This document shows, one piece after another, positions 37,801 through 48,113 of a stretch of 64,000 nt of DNA (position 1 is the stretch's first letter; each line of letters opens with the position of its first letter). This DNA is from Ferribacterium limneticum (GTDB lineage: Bacteria; Pseudomonadota; Gammaproteobacteria; Burkholderiales; Rhodocyclaceae), in assembly GCF_020510565.1 (NCBI RefSeq), contig NZ_CP075189.1, positions 434,001 to 498,000 on the forward strand, read 5' to 3'. The notes beneath the pieces were generated by a model. The model made no database searches. It was given only the letters and a program-made list of their open reading frames with translations, and was not told where the DNA came from. The position numbers and the translations under genes are program-made.

Positions 37801-38205
37801 TGGCTGCGCAACCTGGGCCATGGCGAGAGCGAAGCCGACAGCGGCGCCGCCGAGGTGGTGGCGGCGCTGGCTGCCACGCTGGCTTCCGACGCCGGTCGCT
37901 GGGTGCTCGCCGAGCATCCCGAGGCAGCCGCCGAGCAGGCGTGGAGCAGCGCGGATGGCGAGCTCACGGTCAACCACGTGATCGACCGCATTTTCGTCGC
38001 CGACGGCTGTCGCTGGATCATTGACTACAAGACCGTGCGCCTGCCCGAGGCCGAATTGCCACAACGTGCCGAAAGCTATCGGCCGCAACTCGAGCGCTAT
38101 GCCAGCCTGTTCGCCAACGCCGGGCTGCCGCTCAGGCTGGCCATTTTCTTCCCGATGCAGGGACGGCTGGTCGAACTCGCTACGGGCCGGTCCGCTCCCC
38201 CATGA
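34825..38205 (+). CDS. AddA-like UvrD-family helicase-nuclease
   Basis: 1126 aa. ATP-dependent helicase with Walker A EAPAGAGKTELLTQRYL (about 27-43), LTFTNKAATEMRDRI, Walker B LLVDEFQDTSPTQ, GDPMQSIYRFRKADVG, motif V MTVHKSKGLEFDTVILPG, LLYVAATRAI, and a C-terminal nuclease core HVIDRIFV...WIIDYKT. With the AddB-like protein it should process double-strand ends for RecA. GTG start, no strong ribosome site. A dispersed-motif copy is in frame about residues 262-275 (LDFIFDWNFRLTVG). Confidence 0.88.
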   Translation: MTAAVDRLEEDKTARLRALDVASFIVEAPAGAGKTELLTQRYLRLLAVVEHPEEVLALTFTNKAATEMRDRILGSLERAASGEMPAEPHKQLTFGLAQKVLTHDAAQGWHLLGHPGRLRITTLDALCASLARQMPYLSRFGAQPGVAEDAEAHYATAARRTLEMVEAGGADADIVAEALAFMDNNAGRLEKLLVSMLGRRDQWLQHASRIESGAMKAEVEAGFAALIERDLAVVGELLDGRLQSLLMPLARFAAANVPGVLDFIFDWNFRLTVGIADLPRWQAVAALLMTGTGTIRKTVDKRIGFPADKEFADQKKAMLELLAELRGVAGLEEALAMLVKLPRPELSDGEWATVECFSRLLRLAAGQLWLAFQEAGEVDFIEIAARAGMALGDDEAPTDLAQALDYRIRHLLVDEFQDTSPTQVELIEKLTRGWMPDDCRTLFVVGDPMQSIYRFRKADVGLFLRVRERGIGDIKLGHLRLFRNNRSYPGIVDWVNTAFPSIFPADDSPEAGAVRYAESAATRPARADSGVEVHPVIERDGSDALGEEACHVLAIIQQARREAPDERIAVLVRARSHLDALVAEIRRSAPELRFQAVDIEGLDGRQHVQDLLTLFCALHHRADRVHWLALLRAPWCGLKLADLHALAADDRKSTIWQLMQDDARLARLSEDGRQRLLHVREVLQLAFAGRARQHPRRWLEGVWLMLGGPRCLEAPEALNDVDAFFKLVDKLVASRNLSAETLAAHAAELYAPSDPLGDAVQMMTVHKSKGLEFDTVILPGLDRGTGGNDSSLLLWDEVAGADGDEHLLVAPMKQKGAGNGEPTAYDYLKKLEAERAAHEDERLLYVAATRAIRKLHLLGVVVADEKKDDGLKAPAAGTLLNLLWPGVAQKVFAEALGAGETVPPASLGIDPATFIPPLVRLRKAVLPASLGALPEGLRPADNPLELDETESGLSLEASVGTLVHRYLELMAKNGLENWSTARVATLQPACQRWLRNLGHGESEADSGAAEVVAALAATLASDAGRWVLAEHPEAAAEQAWSSADGELTVNHVIDRIFVADGCRWIIDYKTVRLPEAELPQRAESYRPQLERYASLFANAGLPLRLAIFFPMQGRLVELATGRSAPP
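35609..35646 (+). repeat. Dispersed 37-bp motif, copy 10 (inside the addA-like gene)
   Basis: Forward, exact core; AT block GATTTCATTTTT, tract AATTT. Reads DFIFDWNFRLTVG. Confidence 0.88.
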
Positions 38206-38254
38206 ATCATGCCGCTGGGGTAATGACGAGGCCCTGTCGCATATTCATTTCGAC

Positions 38255-38260
38255 TATAAT
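38255..38260 (+). promoter_or_regulatory. Possible -10 box
   Basis: Perfect TATAAT 30 bp before the solute-binding-protein ATG; -35 not convincing. It could drive the three-gene group that follows. Confidence 0.4.
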
Positions 38261-38289
38261 CGCCCTCCGCCCGAAATTATGCGATAACA

Positions 38290-39039
38290 ATGTCTCGCGC
38301 TGCGCTTGCCTTCCTGTTGTGTTGCGCGCTACCGGTTGCTCCAGGAAGCGGCGCGCTGGCGGCTGACGAACCGGCGCTACGTGTGCTGGTTCTCGAAAAT
38401 GCCCCGCCGATGTCCTTTCGCGATGAGTTTGGTCATTTGACCGGATTCAGCGTCGAGATCGCCCGGGCGGTGTGCAGCGAAATGCGCGTCAATTGCGCTT
38501 TCGATGTCGTCACGCAAAGCGCTTTGCTCCCCGCCATGAGTCAGGGCAAGGCCGACATCGCCGCCGTCGGCCTCATCGAAACAGCGGAGCGGCGCGCCAG
38601 GATGTTGTTTGCCAAGCCCTATTACCGCTCGATGTCGCTGTGGCTGGCCCTCCCTGGGGTCACCCCCGGGCAGGCCGGGGTCAAAGTGGCCGTCGTCGGC
38701 GGTTCGGCCCAGGATGCCTATGGCCGCAAGCAGGGCTGGGACATGCATGCGGTCACTACCCATGGCGAACTCGGCGAGCCGCTGCTTTCCGGCAAGGCTC
38801 AGGCCGTACTCGTGCCGATGATCACGGCCATCAACCTGCAGAAAACCGAGGCATTCAGAAAACTGGGGCTGACGACGACGGTGATTCAGGCGCCAGAACT
38901 GAGCGGCGACGCGTCATTTGGCATTTCTCCCTTCCGCCCGGAGTTGCTGAAAGAAATTAATGCCGCGCTTGACCGCATCAAGCGCAATGGGACGTATGAT
39001 CGGATCAATTCCCGGTTTCTGCCCTTTCGGGTGAGTTGA
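38290..39039 (+). CDS. Periplasmic solute-binding protein (amino-acid type, family 3)
   Basis: 249 aa. Signal peptide (about 1-25, cut near ALAADE), then a two-lobed type II binding fold: LRVLVLENAPPMSFRDEFG, FSVEIARAVCSEM, GKADIAAVGLIETAERRARM, LDRIKRNGTYDRINSRF. No transporter genes nearby. The diguanylate cyclase starts 52 bp downstream, so it may act as a sensory periplasmic protein rather than an uptake component (inference). Confidence 0.75.
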   Translation: MSRAALAFLLCCALPVAPGSGALAADEPALRVLVLENAPPMSFRDEFGHLTGFSVEIARAVCSEMRVNCAFDVVTQSALLPAMSQGKADIAAVGLIETAERRARMLFAKPYYRSMSLWLALPGVTPGQAGVKVAVVGGSAQDAYGRKQGWDMHAVTTHGELGEPLLSGKAQAVLVPMITAINLQKTEAFRKLGLTTTVIQAPELSGDASFGISPFRPELLKEINAALDRIKRNGTYDRINSRFLPFRVS

Positions 39040-39091
39040 TGCCAGCTAGTTCCCCGCTTCCGATTTGCCATCAGGCTGCACGAGGCTTGCC

Positions 39092-40408
39092 TTGATCGTG
39101 GCGTTCAAGTCGATCCAGGCCGGTCGTGCCTTCGCCCTGCTGGCGGCACTTTTTCTTGTCGCCTTCGGGATCGCTGTCGTCCAGCTGTCGCTCGATCAGC
39201 AACGCGTCATCGACGCTACCAGCCGTCTGCAGGATCAAACGGTGCCGGAAATCATCCGTTTCCAGCGCCTGGCCCGCAATCTCGAGCAACTCCGCCAGGA
39301 GGGCGAGCGCATCTTTGCCGTCAGTTCGCATACCTCGCGCCAGCAATCGATGTTCGTCGTGACGCTGATCGCCAGTCATCCGAGCATTCTCGAACATCCC
39401 GGTGCCGCCCTGCTGGCGCGGGAAACCGAACAGTTTCTCGGCGACGTCGTGCGGCAGGCGGCGAGCGACGACCACCGAACGGCTACCCGCTACGACGAGT
39501 GGCAACGCCTTGCCGCGCGCCTCGGCATGCAGGTCGACGATGTCTCGGTCCAGGGCATCAATCTCGCCAACAACGACCTTCAGGTCGCGACGGGCGCGAT
39601 GAAGCTGGCGCGCTACAAACTGATGATTGCCTTGCTTCTGGTCGGCGTCTTCCTGCTCGTCTTCATGGTTCTTGTCCGTCGCCACCTGATTTACCCCTTG
39701 CAGCGCATTAACCACGCGCTATCGACGCTCAGTGCCGATCGCCCGGCGCCCGAGTTCAAACAGTCGACCATGCTCGAAATTCAGGCCGTCGAGGAATCCA
39801 TCAGCGAACACCATGCCCTGCTCATCCAGAATGAAGAAACCCGGCTGGCGCTGGAGAAACTGGCCAACAAGGACGGCCTGACCGGGCTGACCAACCGCCG
39901 CCATTTCATGCAGTCGGCCGAAGTCGAATTGCAGCGTGCCCAGCGTTATCGCCGGCCGGTGACAGTGGCCATGGCCGACCTCGACTTCTTCAAGAAACTC
40001 AACGACACCTACGGTCACGCTGCCGGCGATGCCATGCTGCGCGCCTTTGCCGATCTGGTTCAGGACACTCTGCGCCAGTCCGATCTGGTTTGTCGCTATG
40101 GTGGCGAGGAATTTGCCTTCCTTTTCCCGGAAATCGGGCCGGCCGAAACGGAAAAGCTGGCCGAACGTCTGCGCACGCGTTGTGATGCCATGGAAGTGCC
40201 GCTGCCCGATGGCCGTTCGGTCAAGGCCACAGTCAGCATCGGGCTGGCCGATGCCAGCGAATGTCCCATCGAAATTGCCCTCAAGCGTGCCGACGAGGCG
40301 CTCTACGAAGCCAAGCGCCTCGGCCGCAACCGGGTCGTGTTGTCCGGCCCTTTGCCGGAACCGGCAGTCGACAGTGAACCGGATACGCGTACGGCCAGCC
40401 TGTTTTGA
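39092..40408 (+). CDS. Membrane diguanylate cyclase (GGDEF)
   Basis: 438 aa. First helix about 10-32, periplasmic helical sensor (about 33-175), second helix about 178-200 followed by a HAMP-like linker, and a GGDEF domain (about 270-425) with intact active site RYGGEEFAFLF. An RxxD I-site (RQSD) lies five residues before it, so product inhibition by c-di-GMP is expected. I prefer the TTG at 39092 (GAGG 6 bp upstream). Confidence 0.88.
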   Translation: MIVAFKSIQAGRAFALLAALFLVAFGIAVVQLSLDQQRVIDATSRLQDQTVPEIIRFQRLARNLEQLRQEGERIFAVSSHTSRQQSMFVVTLIASHPSILEHPGAALLARETEQFLGDVVRQAASDDHRTATRYDEWQRLAARLGMQVDDVSVQGINLANNDLQVATGAMKLARYKLMIALLLVGVFLLVFMVLVRRHLIYPLQRINHALSTLSADRPAPEFKQSTMLEIQAVEESISEHHALLIQNEETRLALEKLANKDGLTGLTNRRHFMQSAEVELQRAQRYRRPVTVAMADLDFFKKLNDTYGHAAGDAMLRAFADLVQDTLRQSDLVCRYGGEEFAFLFPEIGPAETEKLAERLRTRCDAMEVPLPDGRSVKATVSIGLADASECPIEIALKRADEALYEAKRLGRNRVVLSGPLPEPAVDSEPDTRTASLF

Positions 40409-40410
40409 GC

Positions 40411-40998
40411 ATGTCTGTCGTCGCCAGAACTTGTCGCGCTCTCGTTTTCCTGTTTGTCATCGTCGGCCTGCCGGCGTTCTCGCTTGAGCCGCCGACTGGC
40501 GGGCTGGAAGACGACGACGTCGAGGTCGACTATCGCGACGGTACTTATTTCGCCAGCCTGGCCTTCCAGGTTGCCGCCTCGCCGGCCGTTGTCATCGATG
40601 TGCTGACCGATTTCGACCACATGGTCGGCATCGTCCCCAATCTGGAAAGCAGCCAGATCGTCTCGCGCCAGGGCAAGGTTTTCGTCATCAAGCAGCGCGG
40701 CAAAGCGAATTTTGGCCCGTTTTCCTTCCCCTTCGAGTCACTGCGCCAGATCGAGCTGCTTCCTGACGGGCGAATACTCGGCCGGGCAATAGGCGGTTCG
40801 ACCAAACACATGCGTAGCGAACTCCGGGTGCAGGCGCAGGGGCGTGGGGCGCGTGTCGACTACCAGATCGAGGTCGTGCCGGATCGCTGGCTGCCGTCCA
40901 GCCTTGGCGTACCGTTCATGCGCCATGAAATGGCCGAGCAGTTCACGGCCCTGATCCACGAAATGGAGCGCCGTCAGGCTCTCGTCAAAGGCCGCTGA
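40411..40998 (+). CDS. SRPBCC (START-like) family protein with signal peptide
   Basis: 195 aa. N-terminal hydrophobic export signal (about 10-27) and a cyclase/dehydrase-type SRPBCC fold that usually binds lipids or hydrophobic ligands (VDVLTDFDHMVGIVPNLESS, RVDYQIEVVPDRWLPSS). It starts 2 bp after the cyclase stop, so it is probably co-transcribed. Function unknown. Confidence 0.75.
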   Translation: MSVVARTCRALVFLFVIVGLPAFSLEPPTGGLEDDDVEVDYRDGTYFASLAFQVAASPAVVIDVLTDFDHMVGIVPNLESSQIVSRQGKVFVIKQRGKANFGPFSFPFESLRQIELLPDGRILGRAIGGSTKHMRSELRVQAQGRGARVDYQIEVVPDRWLPSSLGVPFMRHEMAEQFTALIHEMERRQALVKGR

Positions 40999-40999
40999 T

Positions 41000-41374
41000 T
41001 CAGCCCCAGAGCAGGCAGGCCCAGATGGCAGCGGCGTTGATCAGGCTGAGCAGCACGGCAGCGCTGCCCATGTCCTTGGCCCGTTTGGCCAGTTCGCTCT
41101 TCTCGGGTGATGCCTTGTCGACGACCGCTTCGACCGCCGAATTGAGGATTTCGACGATCAGGATGAGGATGACGCTGCCGATCATCAAGGCCCGTTCGAC
41201 GCCGGTTTTGCCGAGGTAAAAGGCCAGTGGAAGGGCGATGGCGGTGAGCAGGATTTCCTGGCGAAAGGCGGCTTCATTGCGCCATGCAGCAGCGATGCCA
41301 TCGCGCGAATAGCCGAGGGCGTTGATGAGCCGCCGCAGGCCTTTCTTGCCCTTGAGCTCGGCGGCGTCACTCAT
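41000..41374 (-). CDS. dgkA: Diacylglycerol kinase
   Basis: 124 aa, the standard size of bacterial DgkA, a trimeric inner-membrane enzyme that phosphorylates diacylglycerol. Three helices; the signature VEILNSAVEAVVDKASPEKSE carries the catalytic Glu and Asn. GGAGCTC precedes the ATG. Convergent with the SRPBCC gene, 1 bp apart. Confidence 0.93.
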   Translation of the reverse strand: MSDAAELKGKKGLRRLINALGYSRDGIAAAWRNEAAFRQEILLTAIALPLAFYLGKTGVERALMIGSVILILIVEILNSAVEAVVDKASPEKSELAKRAKDMGSAAVLLSLINAAAIWACLLWG

Positions 41375-41387
41375 CGTTGAGCTCCGG

Positions 41388-41425
41388 CATTTCGATTTTG
41401 GCCGTTTTTTCCGGTTGACCGTGGA
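41388..41425 (+). repeat. Dispersed 37-bp motif, copy 11
   Basis: Forward. CATTTCGATTTTGGCCG, T6, exact core. It fills most of the gap between uvrA and dgkA (both minus). Confidence 0.92.
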
Positions 41426-41439
41426 ATCATCGTTTCAGG

Positions 41440-44262
<2,823 letters not shown>

Positions 44263-44302
44263 CGCTGTTTTTTTCACTATTGGGGAAGGGGAAACTATAC
44301 GC

Positions 44303-44327
44303 AAAAAAGCCGGGTTCGCCCCGGCTT
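44303..44327 (-). terminator. Minus-strand hairpin with T run upstream of uvrA
   Basis: Stem AAGCCGGG / CCCGGCTT with a 5-nt loop; read on the minus strand it ends in TTTTTT, 40 bp before the uvrA ATG. No minus-strand gene lies upstream of it, so it may be a leader attenuator for uvrA or a leftover. Confidence 0.6.
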
Positions 44328-44372
44328 CGTTCGTCTTCAAATGAAAATCGGCATTCGCCGCCTGTGCCAATC

Positions 44373-44410
44373 ACACGGTCAACCGGAAAAAACGACGAAT
44401 TTTGAAATCC
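44373..44410 (-). repeat. Dispersed 37-bp motif, copy 12
   Basis: Reverse on +, exact core, A6, ending AATTTTGAAATCC. It lies in the divergent gap between uvrA and the Mrr-like gene. Confidence 0.92.
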
Positions 44411-44494
44411 GGCTGACACCGCATGGCGCAACAAGGCTTGCCGCTTCGATGACTTGCCATCAGAATATGCGCTAAACATTTTTATGGATTGTTC

Positions 44495-45310
44495 ATGGCA
44501 CGAAAAGCGTGTCCTCCGCTAGCGGGCGCCCTCAATCTGGCAACGAGTCTTCCCTGGCAGATCGGCGGGGTGCTGGCGCTGCTGACGTACTGGATCTTGC
44601 ACGACCTTTCGGCGTGGATGACGCTTGGCAAGGGCGCCGACATGCTTCTGGCCGGATTGCCCCTGTACCTCATTCCCGGCTTGCTGGTGATCGTCGCACT
44701 GATTTCCTTCGTTCGGGGGCGTCAGCGTAGCGAGCCGTCAATTGACGCAGCGAGCAGCCCGACCGCAGATGCGCTGGCCCGAATGAGCATTCATGATTTC
44801 GAGAAACTGGTGGCCGAAGGCTTCCGGCGCGAAGGCTTTCTCGTCGTCGAGCGCACCGGCACCCAGCATATGGGCTGCATCGATCTCGAGCTGTTCATGG
44901 GACGCGATCGCTATCTGGTGCAGTGTCGCGACTGGAAGGCAACGGCTGTCGATGCTCAGGCCGTGCGCGAGTTGTACGCAGCGATCGGCGCAGAACGCGC
45001 GGTGGGCGGGTTTATCGTGAGCTCGGGTAAATTCACCGACGAAGCAAGGAAAATCGCTATTGGCCGGGCGATTCGTGTCGTGCCGGCCGACTCCTTGCGG
45101 CGGCTGATCAAGAAAGTGACGGCGTCGAGCACCGGCGAAGTCACCATTTCACCGATGTTTTCGCGGCGTCGCCACGACCCGGCTCCGCCGGCCTGCCCGA
45201 AGTGCGGCAAAGTGATGATGGCGCGGACAAAAAAAGAGAACGGAACCGTCGTCCAGGTGGACTGGGGCTGCACCAGTTTCCCGGCCTGTCAGGGTAGCCG
45301 GGAACTCTGA
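44495..45310 (+). CDS. Membrane-anchored Mrr-like restriction endonuclease with zinc finger
   Basis: 271 aa. Two N-terminal hydrophobic helices (about 20-38 and 50-72), an Mrr-type PD-(D/E)XK domain (about 93-195: MSIHDFEKLVAEGFRREGF, GCIDLELFMGRDRYLVQCRD then WK), and a C4 topoisomerase-type zinc finger at the C-terminus (CPKCGKVM...GCTSFPACQG). The usual catalytic K of QxK appears as Arg (QCRDW), with Lys two residues on, so activity is uncertain. Type IV restriction or DNA repair are possible roles. ATG chosen over a TTG 6 bp earlier. Confidence 0.75.
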   Translation: MARKACPPLAGALNLATSLPWQIGGVLALLTYWILHDLSAWMTLGKGADMLLAGLPLYLIPGLLVIVALISFVRGRQRSEPSIDAASSPTADALARMSIHDFEKLVAEGFRREGFLVVERTGTQHMGCIDLELFMGRDRYLVQCRDWKATAVDAQAVRELYAAIGAERAVGGFIVSSGKFTDEARKIAIGRAIRVVPADSLRRLIKKVTASSTGEVTISPMFSRRRHDPAPPACPKCGKVMMARTKKENGTVVQVDWGCTSFPACQGSREL

Positions 45311-45348
45311 AGTCGGCGCTACCGGGCCTTGTCCGGGCCGCGCAAGAG

Positions 45349-45385
45349 TTTCAATTTTGGCCGTTTTTTCCGGTTGACCGTGGGA
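45349..45385 (+). repeat. Dispersed 37-bp motif, copy 13
   Basis: Forward. GTTTCAATTTTGGCCG, T6, exact core. In the gap between the Mrr-like and MFS genes. Confidence 0.93.
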
Positions 45386-45441
45386 ACTCTCGAGTCGCCA
45401 TGGCGCTTCGCCAAACCTGCTAATATTGTTGTCTCGCTGCA

Positions 45442-46671
45442 ATGCAACAATTAAAAACGACAATGTCCCCCCCCAACGACCGCATGAGCCCCGAAGAACG
45501 CCGCGCCGGCGCCTCCCTGGCTTCCATCTTTGCCCTGCGCATGCTCGGGCTTTTCCTCATCCTGCCGGTGTTTTCGGTCTATGCGAAAACGCTGCCCGGC
45601 GGCGACAACCTGGCCCTGGTCGGTTTTGCGCTCGGCGCCTACGGCCTGACGCAGGCTTTTTTCCAGATTCCCTACGGCATCGCTTCCGATATCTTCGGAC
45701 GCAAGGTGGTCATCGTCGTCGGTCTGCTTATCTTCGCGCTGGGCAGCTTCGTCGCCGCCTGGGCGCCGGACATGACGTGGATCATCGTCGGCCGCGTGCT
45801 GCAGGGCATGGGCGCCATCTCGGCCGCGGTGACGGCGCTGGCCGCCGACCTGACACGCGAGGAGCACCGGACCAAGGTGATGGCCATGATCGGCTCGTCG
45901 ATCGGCCTCGTCTTCGCGCTGTCGCTGGTCGGTTCGCCGATTCTCTACGGCTGGATCGGCATGGCCGGCCTGTTCATCATGACCGGTGTGCTGGCGCTGG
46001 CCGCCATCGTGCTGCTCCTCAAGGCAGTGCCGCCGGCCCCGGCACCGCTCGGCCATGAAAAATTGCCGTTGCGCCGCGTGGTAATGGATCCCGACCTGAT
46101 CCGCCTCAACGTCGGCATTTTCGTGTTGCACATGGTGCAGATGGCCATGTTCGTCGTCCTGCCGCACGCCCTGGTCAATCATGGCGGACTGGAAGCTGCA
46201 GCGCACTGGAAGGTTTACCTGCCCGCCGTGCTGCTCTCGTTCGCCATCATGGTCCCGGCCATCATCGCCGCCGAGCGCAAGGACAAGATGCGGCCGATTT
46301 TCCTCGCCGCCATCGCGCTGCTCGTCGTCGTCCAGTCCGGCCTGCTTCTTTACAGTGCCAGCCTGTGGGCGCTGGCCCTGTGGCTGGTGCTTTTCTTCGT
46401 TGCCTTCAACGTGCTCGAAGCAACCTTGCCTTCGCTGGTTTCGCGCACGGCGCCACCGTCCGCCAAGGGCGCGGCACTCGGGGTATACAACACGACGCAG
46501 GCGCTCGGGCTATTCGTCGGAGGTGCAGCCGGCGGCTATATCGCGCAGAATTTCGGCGATAATGCTGTTTTTGCTGCTTGCACCGGGCTGGTTCTGGTCT
46601 GGCTGGTGGTGGCAAACTCGATGAATTTTCCGCAACGGCGCGTCACTGCCGCTGCGACACAAACTGCTTAG
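45442..46671 (+). CDS. MFS transporter (YajR-like)
   Basis: 409 aa, 12 membrane helices of the major facilitator superfamily. Motif [17 protein letters not shown] between helices 2 and 3; conserved [20 protein letters not shown] in helix 4. No long C-terminal domain. Substrate unknown. ATGs at 45442, 45463 and 45484 are all possible starts; none has a good ribosome site. The uvrA-MFS-ssb order is common in betaproteobacteria. Confidence 0.85.
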   Translation: MQQLKTTMSPPNDRMSPEERRAGASLASIFALRMLGLFLILPVFSVYAKTLPGGDNLALVGFALGAYGLTQAFFQIPYGIASDIFGRKVVIVVGLLIFALGSFVAAWAPDMTWIIVGRVLQGMGAISAAVTALAADLTREEHRTKVMAMIGSSIGLVFALSLVGSPILYGWIGMAGLFIMTGVLALAAIVLLLKAVPPAPAPLGHEKLPLRRVVMDPDLIRLNVGIFVLHMVQMAMFVVLPHALVNHGGLEAAAHWKVYLPAVLLSFAIMVPAIIAAERKDKMRPIFLAAIALLVVVQSGLLLYSASLWALALWLVLFFVAFNVLEATLPSLVSRTAPPSAKGAALGVYNTTQALGLFVGGAAGGYIAQNFGDNAVFAACTGLVLVWLVVANSMNFPQRRVTAAATQTA

Positions 46672-46681
46672 GGGACATTTC

Positions 46682-47143
46682 ATGGCATCGGTTAACAAGG
46701 CAATCATCGTCGGCAATCTGGGCAAGGACCCGGAAGTTCGTTACACGGCGAGCGGCGAGGCGATGTGCAACATCACGGTCGCGACCAGCGAAAACTGGAA
46801 GGACAAGGCAACCGGCGAGAAGAAGGAACTGACCGAATGGCACCGCATTTCCTTCTTCGGCAAGCTGGCCGAAATCTGCGGTCAGTATCTGAAAAAAGGC
46901 TCGCAGGTTTATGTCGAAGGCAGCATCCGCACCCGTAAATGGACCGACAAGGAAGGCCAGGAGCGCTACACGACGGAAATTCGCGGTGACGAAATGAAAA
47001 TGCTCGGCTCGCGCCAGGGCATGGGCGCCCCGGCTGGCGGTGGCGGCGGTTACGACAGCGAGCCGACCGATTACGCCCCGGCCCCGGCCAAGAACAAGCC
47101 GAAGCCATCCTTCGACGATCTCGGCGACGACATCCCATTCTGA
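46682..47143 (+). CDS. ssb: Single-stranded DNA-binding protein
   Basis: 153 aa. OB fold (about 1-110: [53 protein letters not shown]), a Gly/Pro-rich linker and the acidic tip DDIPF that recruits repair and replication partners. Ribosome site AGGGGA. Starts 10 bp after the MFS gene. Confidence 0.96.
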   Translation: MASVNKAIIVGNLGKDPEVRYTASGEAMCNITVATSENWKDKATGEKKELTEWHRISFFGKLAEICGQYLKKGSQVYVEGSIRTRKWTDKEGQERYTTEIRGDEMKMLGSRQGMGAPAGGGGGYDSEPTDYAPAPAKNKPKPSFDDLGDDIPF

Positions 47144-47151
47144 GATATTGC

Positions 47152-47189
47152 TTGCGTTGCATCCTGTGATGCGGCGCAATTCCCTTTTT
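47152..47189 (+). terminator. Likely terminator after ssb
   Basis: Two-part stem TTGCG..GCATC / GATGC..CGCAA with a 2-nt internal mismatch and CTGT loop, followed by TTCCCTTTTT. Confidence 0.5.
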
Positions 47190-47207
47190 GCCCAGAGGTA
47201 AATCAGC

Positions 47208-48053
47208 ATGGCCAGCGCCGTCACTTTCAAGATTCTTGAGGACATTGCCCGGGATCTTTCCAGCAATGAAATCACTTTTCCGACCTTCCTCGACATCACC
47301 TTCCAGGTGCGTGCGGCGCTCAAGGATCCGAATCTGAACGTCGAACAACTGGCCAAGCTGGTCGGTGCCGAGCCGCTGATGAGCGCCAAGATCATCCGCA
47401 TGGCCAATTCGGTGGCGATGAACCCGAGCGGTCGCGAAGTCGCCGACGTCAAGAGCGCCATTGTCCGGGTCGGCATGGAGGCCGTGCGCACCGTGTCGTT
47501 TGCCGTGGCCATGGAGCAGTTGCTCAAGTCGAAACAGATGCAGCCGTTCGAGGAGATTTCCCATCGGCTGTGGGAGCACACCTCGCACGTTGCGGCGTTG
47601 TGCCGCGTACTGGCTCGCAAGCGTCGCATCAATGGTGACGAGGCGATGTTTGCCGGCCTGGTGCACGATCTCGGGGTTTTCTATCTGATGTCGCGCGCCG
47701 CCAATTTTCCTGAGCTGGCCAACGACAAGGTCGAGCTGCACGCTTTGCTGGTCGGCTGGCACGACAATATCGGTCACGCCCTGCTGTCGGCGATGGGCTT
47801 GCCGGAATCGGTCCTCGAAGCGGTCCGGGATCACGAAACTGACCGCGAAATCACGGCCATCGACAATCTCTCCAATGTCCTGTTCATCGCCAACAAGATC
47901 GCCAACCGGACATCGAGCTGGCGCGACAAGGAGCTCGATGGCGAGATCGATACGACGATTCTTGACACGCTTTTCGACGCCGATGCCTTGGCCGAAATCG
48001 TCGAGGAGTCGGAAGAGGAAGTGCATTCGCTGAAGGCGGCGCTCGGGGGCTAA
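47208..48053 (+). CDS. HDOD-domain protein
   Basis: 281 aa. One HDOD domain (about 20-215) with LAKLVGAEPLMSAKIIRMAN, AIVRVGMEAVRTVSFAVAM and FAGLVHDLGVFYLMS, then a short acidic C-terminus. HDOD proteins are non-hydrolytic relatives of HD phosphohydrolases used in signalling. AGAGGT precedes the ATG. No output domain. Confidence 0.88.
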   Translation: MASAVTFKILEDIARDLSSNEITFPTFLDITFQVRAALKDPNLNVEQLAKLVGAEPLMSAKIIRMANSVAMNPSGREVADVKSAIVRVGMEAVRTVSFAVAMEQLLKSKQMQPFEEISHRLWEHTSHVAALCRVLARKRRINGDEAMFAGLVHDLGVFYLMSRAANFPELANDKVELHALLVGWHDNIGHALLSAMGLPESVLEAVRDHETDREITAIDNLSNVLFIANKIANRTSSWRDKELDGEIDTTILDTLFDADALAEIVEESEEEVHSLKAALGG

Positions 48054-48113
48054 GCCCCGGGGCTTGGGGCCAGCTCGGTCAGTCGCGCGCCGAATCAGCG
48101 GGGAGCTGGATTG

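Noticed and set aside
37964..37990. CACGGTCAACC in the addA-like gene
   Set aside because: Only part of the core matches; no A tract or AT block follows, and the residues are part of the conserved nuclease domain.
40695..40735. AATTTTGGCCCGTTTTCC in the SRPBCC gene
   Set aside because: AT block and spacer resemble the motif but the GTTGACC core is absent; perhaps a dead copy, not countable.
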